A DNA stretch of 40,961 bases from an uncultured beta proteobacterium. GTDB taxonomy: Bacteria; Pseudomonadota; Gammaproteobacteria; Burkholderiales; SG8-39. The notes beneath the pieces were generated by a model. The model searched no databases. It saw nothing but the letters and a program-made list of their open reading frames with translations, and had not been told where the DNA came from. Numbering within the stretch: the stretch's first letter is position 1; each line of letters starts with the position of its first letter. The DNA lies in NCBI GenBank assembly GCA_903928055.1, contig CAIYPG010000112.1, positions 1 to 40,961 on the forward strand, in the 5' to 3' direction. This document shows, in pieces, positions 16,942 through 23,623 of the stretch. Position numbers and translations under genes: made by a program.

Positions 16942-18165
16942 ATGTCCGCAACGCCACAGGCGACCTCCAACTGGCGCACGCCGGCCATCGTGCTGGCCTG
17001 CGGCTGCGCCATCGTGCTGATCTCGATGGGGCTGCGCGCCACGTCGGGGATTTTCCTCAAGCCCATGACGATGGCGAACGGCTGGAGCCGCGAAGCCTTT
17101 TCCGTTGCCATTGCGTTGCAGAATCTGATGTGGGGGCTGACCGGACCGTTCTTTGGCGCCATTGCCGACCGCTATGGCGCCGGACGCACGCTCGTCACCG
17201 GCGCGCTGCTGTATGCCGCCGGACTGGTGTGGATGGCCAACGCGCAGACCACGACCGAACTCACGCTGTCGGCCGGTGTGGTGGTGGCGCTGGGCATTTC
17301 AGGGACGGCGATCGGGCTGGTGATGTCGGTGATGGCGCGATCCGTGCCGCCGGAGAAGCGCAGCATGTCGCTCGGACTGGTCGGCGCTTTCGCATCCATG
17401 GGTCAGTTCGTGATGCTGCCGCTGGCGCAGTGGTGGATCAATGCCTGGGACTGGCATGTCGCGCTGATCCTGCACGGGGTGGTGGCGGCGCTCGTTGTGC
17501 CGCTGGCCGCAGGGCTGGTTGGCAAGCCGGAGCACACGGGGCCGCAGCAGACCGTCAGTGCAGCGCTCGTTGAGGTGGCGCGCGACCGCAGTTTCCACCT
17601 GCTGTTCTGGGGCTATTTCGTGTGCGGCTTCCAGGTGGTTTTCATTGCGGTGCACTTTCCGTCCTTCCTGATGGACAAGGGCTTTCCCGCGAACCTTGGC
17701 ATGCAGGCCATTGCGCTGGTCGGGCTGTTCAACGTCCTGGGATCATTCCTCGCCGGCTGGATGGGCGGGCGCTATACGAAAAAATATGTGCTCTCGGGCA
17801 TCTACATTTCACGCAGCGTGCTGATCTCGGTGTTCCTGCTGCTGCCGATCACGACCTTCTCGGTGTACGTGTTCTCGGCGATCATCGGCGTGCTGTGGCT
17901 GTCGACGGTGCCGCTCACGAACGGACTGGTGGGCGTGCGCTATGGACTGCGCTACATGGCCATGCTGACCGGCCTGGTGTTCTTCGGACACCAGATCGGC
18001 GCATTTCTCGGTGTCTGGCTGGGTGGCGTGATCTTCGACCGCACCGGGTCCTACGACATGGCCTGGACGATCTCGATTGCGCTGGGTGTGTTTGCGGCGC
18101 TGGTGCATCTGCCGATCCGGGAGGCGCCGCTGGTGAAGGCTTCACCGGAACCTGCACCGGCCTGA
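16942..18165 (+). CDS. MFS carrier, OFA/monocarboxylate-like
   Basis: A 407-residue protein with about 12 membrane helices. The loop FGAIADRYGAGRTLVTGALL near residues 72-91 is the MFS signature, and the middle loop near residue 190-200 (GKPEHTGPQQTV) divides the two halves. The overall pattern, with GLRATSGIFLKPM in helix 1, resembles oxalate/formate-antiporter or monocarboxylate-type carriers. Its start lies five bases after the acyl-CoA enzyme, so it may import the acid degraded by that enzyme. The family is firm; the substrate is inferred from context only. Confidence 0.87.
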   Translation: MSATPQATSNWRTPAIVLACGCAIVLISMGLRATSGIFLKPMTMANGWSREAFSVAIALQNLMWGLTGPFFGAIADRYGAGRTLVTGALLYAAGLVWMANAQTTTELTLSAGVVVALGISGTAIGLVMSVMARSVPPEKRSMSLGLVGAFASMGQFVMLPLAQWWINAWDWHVALILHGVVAALVVPLAAGLVGKPEHTGPQQTVSAALVEVARDRSFHLLFWGYFVCGFQVVFIAVHFPSFLMDKGFPANLGMQAIALVGLFNVLGSFLAGWMGGRYTKKYVLSGIYISRSVLISVFLLLPITTFSVYVFSAIIGVLWLSTVPLTNGLVGVRYGLRYMAMLTGLVFFGHQIGAFLGVWLGGVIFDRTGSYDMAWTISIALGVFAALVHLPIREAPLVKASPEPAPA

Positions 18166-18498
18166 ACCGGAAAGTCGTCTGGTGCCGGCGGTTCGAAGCG
18201 GCACGTCTCTTCAGCAGTGCGGACAGACGGGGGTCGGAATCGAACACCCTAGTCCAAGGTACGAGAAAGTACCATTTTATGTTGCAGGTGACTCATTGAT
18301 ACCCCCAGCGATACCCCCGCCACTTTCGGACTTCATCGTGGGCAAGTCAGCCCCAGGCCGCAAACCCCCTATCCAAAATAGCAGCCCGGGAAGTTCCATG
18401 GAGCCGCACTCCATGTACGGGGTAAAGCCGCTCATGTGCGCCGTCCGGTAGCAGTGAGGCAATTCGGGTCTATTTCGGGGCGAATCGTCATTGAGAGC
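18166..18498. other. Gene-free stretch with dyads; possible integration scar
   Basis: No convincing gene on either strand. It contains a possible weak terminator GGTAC-loop-GTACC followed by ATTTTAT (18258-18280), two direct copies of GATACCCCC (18298-18306 and 18310-18318), and a perfect hairpin CATGGAG-ccgca-CTCCATG (18397-18415). The phrase GTCGGAATCGAACACC near 18231-18246 resembles the T-arm end of a minus-strand tRNA, but the T-stem does not pair. T-arm-like sequence close to GGGGGTATC repeats recalls tyrosine-integrase attachment regions, so a decayed element is possible. Confidence 0.35.
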
Positions 18499-18500
18499 GG

Positions 18501-18565
18501 GGTATCATTGCCAGAGGCCGCGTGATTGACCGCCTCTCGGGACGGCGATACCGATCGCGGATCGG
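18501..18565 (+). promoter_or_regulatory. Candidate structured leader RNA of the receptor operon
   Basis: GGTATC (18501-18506) pairs with GATACC (18547-18552), enclosing AGAGGC (18513-18518) with GCCTCT (18532-18537). The outer 3' arm overlaps CCGATC (18551-18556), which can instead pair with GATCGG (18560-18565), giving mutually exclusive folds. It ends 47 bp before the GTG of the Bug receptor gene. This may be an RNA switch or a set of DNA operators; no known riboswitch class was recognised. Confidence 0.35.
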
Positions 18566-18612
18566 GAAAAAGGTGGTTTGAAATTCCTATACGCCCATAA
18601 AGAGGAGACTTT

Positions 18613-19611
18613 GTGGAGAATATTCTCAGTATCGGCACCGCATTCCTTGTGCTGGCGATAACGTGGTGTGCGCCTGTACGGGCGGCGGACACCGCGCCGA
18701 ATTACCCCAGTCGCAATATCCGCTTCGTCGTGACCTATGTGCCGGGTGGAGGAACCGACCTGGTCGCACGTCAGGTCGGGGAGAGATTGACCGAGGCCTG
18801 GGGGCAGCAGGTCATCATCGACAATCGTCCGGGCGCCGGCGGAATCATCGGCACCGAGATTGTTGCCAATGCATCGCCCGATGGGCACACCTTCCTGCTC
18901 GGAACTTCAGCCGGAATGGTGACGCAGCCATTGCTGGTCGCAAAGGCGCCCTACGATCCGCTCAGGGCATTTGCACCGGTCAGCCTGTTGACGGTGGACT
19001 CGCACACCTTGTACGTAACCGCATCGCTGCCAGTCAGTAACTTGAAGGAGCTCATTGCCTACGCCAAGTCCAGGCCGGGTTCCCTGAGCTACGGGTCGGC
19101 AGGCCCCGGTTCACCGAATCACATGAACATGGAGCAGTTCAAGCATGTTGCCGGAATCGACTTGCTTCATGTTCCCTACAAGGGGTCTGCCCAGTCAATG
19201 ACAGATCTGGTGGCCGGCAGGATCCAGGTGATGTGGGGCTCGACCGCGGCCCTCGTGCAGCAGGCGAAAAACGGCAAACTCAAGGCGCTGGCAGTTGGCG
19301 GCCCGCAGCGTCTGGGTGTGTTGCCGGATGTGCCGACGGTGGCCGAAGCGGGGCTGCCCAAGCTGGAGCTCAACATGCCCTGGTTCAGCATCTTTGTGCC
19401 GGCGAAAACCCCCAGGCCGATCATTACCAAGATCAACGCTCAAGTTGTGCGTACGCTGACTGATCCGGAGATGGTGAAGCGTCTGGAGGGATACGGATAT
19501 GACGCGCACAGCAGCACTCCGGAAGAATTGGGGGAACTTCTGCGCAAGGAGTACCAGCGCGTGAAGGCCCTGCTTTCGGTGCTGAAAATCAGCCCGGAAC
19601 AGACTCAATAG
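18613..19611 (+). CDS. Bug-family receptor, first gene of racemase-like operon
   Basis: A 332-residue periplasmic receptor starting at GTG after AGAGGAG. The signal peptide spans about 1-25 (ending VRA-A). Landmarks are PSRNIRFVVTYVPGGGTDLVAR, ASPDGHTFLLG, and LLHVPYKGSAQSMTDLVAGRIQ. It carries the Asp-type pocket loop. The next gene, a D-2-hydroxyacid dehydrogenase, starts two bases after its stop codon, so receptor and enzyme are co-translated. The ligand could be the substrate of the downstream enzymes, which is inference from operon structure. Confidence 0.92.
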   Translation: MENILSIGTAFLVLAITWCAPVRAADTAPNYPSRNIRFVVTYVPGGGTDLVARQVGERLTEAWGQQVIIDNRPGAGGIIGTEIVANASPDGHTFLLGTSAGMVTQPLLVAKAPYDPLRAFAPVSLLTVDSHTLYVTASLPVSNLKELIAYAKSRPGSLSYGSAGPGSPNHMNMEQFKHVAGIDLLHVPYKGSAQSMTDLVAGRIQVMWGSTAALVQQAKNGKLKALAVGGPQRLGVLPDVPTVAEAGLPKLELNMPWFSIFVPAKTPRPIITKINAQVVRTLTDPEMVKRLEGYGYDAHSSTPEELGELLRKEYQRVKALLSVLKISPEQTQ

Positions 19612-19613
19612 TC

Positions 19614-20588
19614 ATGAAAATCGCGGTGCTGGACGATTACGCTGATGCTTTTCGCAAAGTCGCAGATTTTCCACGGCTCAGGGAACATGAAGTCGTGTCA
19701 GTTCGCGACAGCGAGAAGGATCATGCCAAACAGGCGGCGCGGCTGGCCGATTTCGATGTGGTGGTGCTGACGCAGCAACGATCGCAATTCAGGCGTGCTG
19801 TCATCGAGAAATTACCCAATTTGAAGCTTGTGGTTCAAACCGGCGGTCACCGGGAACATCTGGACATCGAGGCGTGCACGGAGAAGGGAATTGCCGTTGC
19901 GACCGGACGCAGCAGCAAGTCCTATTCGACCGCGGAGCTGACCTGGGGCCTGATTCTGGCCAGTATGCGCCACATCCCGCACGAGGTGGCGCAGTTGAAA
20001 CAGGGGGCGTGGCAATCCACGGTGGGCACTGAATTGCACGGCAAGGCCCTGGGGATCTACGGGCTGGGAAAGATCGGCTCAGTGGTGGCACGTTACGGCA
20101 AGGCATTCGGCATGGAGGTCATTTGCTGGGGACGAAGCGCGACACAGGCCAGGGCACGCGAGGCCGGCTATATCGTTCCCGAAAGCCGTGAGGCGTTCTT
20201 CGGGCGCGCAGACGTCCTCAGCCTGCACATCCATTACTTCCCGGAAACCCGAGGTCTGGTGACTGCCGGCGATATGGCGCAGATGAAGCACACGGCGCTT
20301 CTGGTCAATACCGGGCGTGCCGGGTTGATCGAAGAAGGGGCATTGGAGGCAGCACTTAAGAAAGGCCGCCCCGGTTTTGCCGCGGTTGACGTCTATGAGG
20401 ACGAACCCTTGGTCGGCGGCAATCACCCCTTGCTCAAGCTGCCCAATGCCATCTGTACCCCGCACCTTGGTTACGCGGTAAAGGAAGGGTTTGAAAATCA
20501 TTACAACGGGGTGATCGCCAACATCGTCGCATTTGCCTCGGGCAGTCCGGTGAACATCATCAACCCGGAGGCGCTGGGCAGTCGCTAG
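19614..20588 (+). CDS. D-2-hydroxyacid dehydrogenase (NAD-dependent)
   Basis: A 324-residue enzyme of the D-isomer-specific 2-hydroxyacid dehydrogenase family. The Rossmann loop is YGLGKIGSV (149-157). Catalytic residues are in their usual motifs: Arg235 in NTGRAGLI, Glu264 in VYEDEP and His284 in CTPHLGY. It interconverts a 2-oxoacid and a D-2-hydroxyacid in the cytoplasm. It starts two bases after the receptor gene. The 74-bp gap to the racemase-like gene holds a possible pseudoknot. The substrate is unknown; the SerA/phosphoglycerate branch is less likely because the regulatory C-terminal domain is absent. Confidence 0.9.
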   Translation: MKIAVLDDYADAFRKVADFPRLREHEVVSVRDSEKDHAKQAARLADFDVVVLTQQRSQFRRAVIEKLPNLKLVVQTGGHREHLDIEACTEKGIAVATGRSSKSYSTAELTWGLILASMRHIPHEVAQLKQGAWQSTVGTELHGKALGIYGLGKIGSVVARYGKAFGMEVICWGRSATQARAREAGYIVPESREAFFGRADVLSLHIHYFPETRGLVTAGDMAQMKHTALLVNTGRAGLIEEGALEAALKKGRPGFAAVDVYEDEPLVGGNHPLLKLPNAICTPHLGYAVKEGFENHYNGVIANIVAFASGSPVNIINPEALGSR

Positions 20589-20589
20589 T

Positions 20590-20647
20590 TGTGCCGGTAG
20601 CCGTTCGCAACCCGGATTCAAACTTGACCGGCACAGTTTCTGAATCC
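20590..20647 (+). promoter_or_regulatory. Predicted H-type pseudoknot before the racemase-like gene
   Basis: TGTGCCGG (20590-20597) pairs with CCGGCACA (20628-20635). The loop contains GGATTCA (20614-20620), which pairs with TGAATCC (20641-20647). The order of arms is that of an H-type pseudoknot, ending three bases before the AAGGAG of the next gene. It could control translation of the downstream gene. Confidence 0.4.
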
Positions 20648-20662
20648 AAAAAGGAGCAAGCA

Positions 20663-21502
20663 ATGGCAATGCGCATCTGGCATCAAAGCATGGCGGTCTT
20701 GCGGGACGTGCCCGAATACACAGCGGCCCTGAACAAGCGGCTGCCCACCATCGTGCGGCCCGACACCGAGGTGGTGATGCACGGCCTGGCGGTGGGCACC
20801 ATGGACCATGCCAACTACCCCAAGGAAGACCTGGGTTCGGCCTATCTCATGTACGCGCACGGCAACCAGTTCATCGCAGCGGGCCTCGATGCGCAGGCGC
20901 AGGGATTCGATGCCATGGTACTTGCCACGCTGGGTAACCCCATGTTGCCGGAGATCCGCTCGCTGGTGAACATCCCGGTGGTGGGCTATGGCGACACGTC
21001 CTTTCGCCTCGCGGCGCTGTACGGGAAGCGTTTCGGCCTGATGTTCTTCAACACCGTGCGGCTGGGCTTCTGGCGCGAGTATTTCCGCATCAATGGCCTG
21101 TCCGAATCGTTCGCAGGCATCGTGCCGGCGGGCGTCAGCTTTCAGGACGTGGTGGCGGCCCATGCCGACGACAAGAAGCGTGACGAGGTGATCCGTGCCA
21201 TCAGCGTGACCGCCGAGCACATGGTCAACGATCTGGGCGTGAACGTCATCGTGCCGGGCGAGATGCCGCTCAACCTGCTGCTGGCCAACGCCAAGGTGTC
21301 GAGCATCGCCGGCGCCACCATCATCGACGGCCTGGCGCTGTCCTTCAAGACCGCAGAGATGATGGTGGATCTGCAGCGCGCCACTGGCATGATCCAGAGC
21401 CGCGCCGGCTGGGGCCACAACCAGCCCAGCGCCGGACGTCTGGAGCAGGTGCAGAATTTCTATGGACTGGACAAGTTGCGCGGGCGGCTGGCTTCGGAGT
21501 GA
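20663..21502 (+). CDS. Asp/Glu-racemase-superfamily protein without cysteines
   Basis: A 279-residue protein of the aspartate/glutamate/hydantoin racemase fold: MRIWHQSMAVLRDVPEYT, GFDAMVLATLGNPMLPEIR, VVGYGDTSFRLAALYGKRFG and VNVIVPGEMPLN. Hydantoin/allantoin racemases and maleate isomerase use two active-site cysteines in the segments aligned with ACFGDP and LGCAGM. Here the positions read ATLGNP and VPGEMP, and the protein has no cysteine at all. It therefore cannot use the two-thiol mechanism and may be a decarboxylase, hydrolase or binding protein. The ATG at 20663 follows AAGGAG; an upstream start at 20591 would cover the pseudoknot arms. Confidence 0.82.
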   Translation: MAMRIWHQSMAVLRDVPEYTAALNKRLPTIVRPDTEVVMHGLAVGTMDHANYPKEDLGSAYLMYAHGNQFIAAGLDAQAQGFDAMVLATLGNPMLPEIRSLVNIPVVGYGDTSFRLAALYGKRFGLMFFNTVRLGFWREYFRINGLSESFAGIVPAGVSFQDVVAAHADDKKRDEVIRAISVTAEHMVNDLGVNVIVPGEMPLNLLLANAKVSSIAGATIIDGLALSFKTAEMMVDLQRATGMIQSRAGWGHNQPSAGRLEQVQNFYGLDKLRGRLASE

Positions 21503-21565
21503 GTTGATCTCGGAGCAATCCTGATTGCCCTCAGAGGCCAGAGGTTGCTCATGCCTTGTCATCCC

Positions 21566-21583
21566 TTTCGCTATACAGCGAAA
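21566..21583. promoter_or_regulatory. Operator-like dyad upstream of the hydrolase
   Basis: TTTCGCT (21566-21572), ATAC, AGCGAAA (21577-21583) is a perfect 7-bp inverted repeat 63 bp after the racemase-like gene and 24 bp before the FNR-like box. It could be a regulator site or a weak terminator; no T-run follows. Confidence 0.35.
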
Positions 21584-21607
21584 ATAAGGCACCGGGCCGG
21601 GGCCTGC

Positions 21608-21621
21608 TTGATCCACGTCAA
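21608..21621. promoter_or_regulatory. FNR/Anr-like binding site
   Basis: TTGATCCACGTCAA (21608-21621) matches the FNR/Anr consensus TTGAT-N4-ATCAA with one difference. The dyad extends two more base pairs on each side (GC and GC). It is centred 86 bp before the hydrolase ATG, a suitable place for activation when oxygen is low. Confidence 0.5.
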
Positions 21622-21700
21622 GCAGTTGGAAAAAACCCCATGTTAGTGGCATTGTGAAGTCCGGCATAAAAACCACAACAGACAAAAGGAGGTGCTTTCA

Positions 21701-22411
21701 ATGCCACAACTCGTATTCCTGCACGGCCCCGGAGCGGGCTCCTGCGCCGATGCTTTCCACTACCAGCTCCAGCATTTCCCCGGCAGCGTGGCGCCCAACC
21801 TGCCGGGCCATCTCGAAGGCACGCATTGCCGCACCATCGAGCGCTTCACCGAGTGGACGCGCGGCTGGCTGTACGCGCAGGGCCTGAAGAAGAACCTGGT
21901 GATTGTCGGCTACACCCTGGGCGGCGCCATCGGCCTGGAGTACGGCCTGGACTATCCCGAGGAGGTGAAAGGCCTGGTGCTCATGACCGTGGCGCACCGC
22001 CCCAAGAACCGCAATCCGGATACGGTCGGGTTGCGCCACAAGGCCATCAGTTCCCGCGAGGGTTTCGAGGAGTGGATGGCCGACCGGCCCAAGGCGCTGC
22101 AGTTCGTCGAGCCGCAATTGCGGGCGCGGCTGATCGAGCGTCACCGCCAGATCGGGCCGAAATGCCAGCTCGACGACATGCAGGCCATGGACTCCTGGGA
22201 CGTTCGGGACCGCATCGGAACGCTGCAGCCGAAATTGCTGCTGCTGCGCGGCATCGACGATCCCAGCCATCCGCCGGAGTACGAGAAGGAAATACACGCG
22301 GCCGTGCCGGGATCGAAGTACGTCAAGCTGTCCGGCGCGGGGCATTTCCCCGTCACCGAAAAGCCCGCCGAGGTGAATGCGCTGATCGAGGAATTCATCG
22401 CCGGCTTGTGA
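21701..22411 (+). CDS. Alpha/beta hydrolase with Thr at the nucleophile position
   Basis: A 236-residue alpha/beta-hydrolase-fold protein. HGPGAGS (8-14) is the oxyanion-hole loop. The elbow that normally reads G-x-S-x-G is GYTLGG, with Thr72 as nucleophile candidate. The acid is probably in RGIDDPSHPP and the base is His in GAGHFPVTEKP. The ATG at 21701 follows AAAGGAGG by nine bases. The 198-bp upstream gap holds an FNR-like site, so the gene may have its own promoter as well as read-through from the operon. It could be an esterase or C-C hydrolase, or a non-catalytic homologue if Thr is inactive. Confidence 0.83.
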   Translation: MPQLVFLHGPGAGSCADAFHYQLQHFPGSVAPNLPGHLEGTHCRTIERFTEWTRGWLYAQGLKKNLVIVGYTLGGAIGLEYGLDYPEEVKGLVLMTVAHRPKNRNPDTVGLRHKAISSREGFEEWMADRPKALQFVEPQLRARLIERHRQIGPKCQLDDMQAMDSWDVRDRIGTLQPKLLLLRGIDDPSHPPEYEKEIHAAVPGSKYVKLSGAGHFPVTEKPAEVNALIEEFIAGL

Positions 22412-22423
22412 ATTGCGAGCAAA

Positions 22424-22460
22424 TTCAAGCGTCGTCCGCTGGCCACGATTAACGCTTGAA
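22424..22460. repeat. 9-bp inverted repeat after the hydrolase
   Basis: TTCAAGCGT (22424-22432) and ACGCTTGAA (22452-22460) with a 19-base spacer, starting 12 bp after the hydrolase stop. No T-run follows, so it is either a spaced operator or a messenger-end hairpin. The rest of 22461-22623 has no recognisable gene. Confidence 0.4.
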
Positions 22461-22623
22461 CGTGCCTATTGAAAGGCGTCAACTGAAATGACCACTTGAA
22501 GGTTCGCTATGTCTGGAATCATGAGTCACGATAACAATAGTCGGCACTGAAATAGCACGGCAGAGGCAGCCGGGAAACATTCGGGCAGGAATATGAGCAA
22601 GAATAAAAACGAAGCATTCTCTC

Positions 22624-23613
22624 CTAATCTTCCGCAGTCATGCCGGTGTCCTGCACCAGCTTCTTCCAGCGGTTGATCTCGACGACGAGGAATTTGCCGA
22701 ACTCCTCCGGTGTGGTGAGCGACATGATCACGCCTTCATCGAGCAGGCGCTTGTTGAGGTCGGGTGAATTTGCGGCCTTGACGAATTCCGCGCGCAACCG
22801 GCCAATGATCGCGGGCGGCGTGGCCCCCGGTGCAATTACCGCCTGCCAGCCGGAGAAGTCATAGCCCGGGGCGACCTGTTCGGCGAGCGTGGGCACATCG
22901 GGCAGGAGTTGCGAGCGCTGCGAAGTGGTCACGCCGAGCAGACGGAGCTTGCCGGCCTTGACCAGCGGCATGCCGGAGGAAATCGTGGTGCTGGTCACCT
23001 GCAATCGCCCGGAGATGAGATCCGGGACGAGTGCGCCGGTGCCCTTGTAGTGCACGAAAGTCACCGTGGTGCCGGTGAGGTTATGCAGCCAGGCGCCGGC
23101 AATGTGCGGCGATCCACCGGCACCCACAGTGCCGTAGTTCAGTTCACCCGGATGGGCTTTGGCGTAGGCGATGTATTCCGCGGCGTTCTTCACTGGCAGC
23201 CCCGGATGCACCAGCAACACCGTCGGGCGCTTGTAGAGCAGCGTGACCGGTGCCACATCCCTGATCGGGTCGTAGGGCAGGTCCTTGCGGAACGCGGGCG
23301 TGGTGCCGATGATGCCACCGGAGCCCATGAGGATCGTATAGCCGTCGGGCGCCGCCTTCGTGAGGTAGCCCATGGCGATCACGCCGCTGGCACCGGGACG
23401 ATAGTCGAGCAGGAAATTGCGCCCGGTGCTCTCGGTGAGCTTCTGCGCAAACAGCCGGCCTTCCACTTCGCTCGATCCGCCGGGCGCGAAGGGCAGCACG
23501 ATCTGCACGGGCCTGGACGGATAGTTGTCGGAGGCACCCTGCGCGCGCACTCCCGCAGGCAGGAGAGCTTCCGCCGCGAGCAGGCAGGCAGCCAGATGGC
23601 GTGGGTATTTCAT
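22624..23613 (-). CDS. Bug-family receptor, Glu-loop subtype
   Basis: A 329-residue periplasmic receptor with signal about 1-24 (ending VRA-Q). Landmarks are PSRPVQIVLPFAPGG, AAPDGYTILMG, LPYDPIRDVAPVTLL and VTFVHYKGTGALVPDL. Its pocket loop reads SSEVEGR, the Glu-type variant also seen at 9417 and 39202. It starts 10 bp after the amidohydrolase gene on the same strand. The arrangement enzyme then Glu-type receptor recurs three times in this window, suggesting a ligand tied to enzyme substrate or product. Confidence 0.92.
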   Translation of the reverse strand: MKYPRHLAACLLAAEALLPAGVRAQGASDNYPSRPVQIVLPFAPGGSSEVEGRLFAQKLTESTGRNFLLDYRPGASGVIAMGYLTKAAPDGYTILMGSGGIIGTTPAFRKDLPYDPIRDVAPVTLLYKRPTVLLVHPGLPVKNAAEYIAYAKAHPGELNYGTVGAGGSPHIAGAWLHNLTGTTVTFVHYKGTGALVPDLISGRLQVTSTTISSGMPLVKAGKLRLLGVTTSQRSQLLPDVPTLAEQVAPGYDFSGWQAVIAPGATPPAIIGRLRAEFVKAANSPDLNKRLLDEGVIMSLTTPEEFGKFLVVEINRWKKLVQDTGMTAED

Positions 23614-23623
23614 GACGGCTTTC

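Noticed and set aside
18225..18250. Possible minus-strand tRNA 3' end (GTCGGAATCGAACACC)
   Set aside because: The T-stem halves do not pair, and no D-arm, anticodon arm or acceptor partner can be found; kept only as a hint of an attachment remnant.
18396..18445. Group II intron domain V (GAGCCG...GTACGG)
   Set aside because: The characteristic pairing, tetraloop and bulge are absent and no reverse transcriptase gene is near; the match is a short chance similarity around a simple hairpin.
21551..21646. 31-codon reading frame upstream of the hydrolase
   Set aside because: No ribosome binding site, no recognisable protein feature, and it runs across the FNR-like site and dyad.
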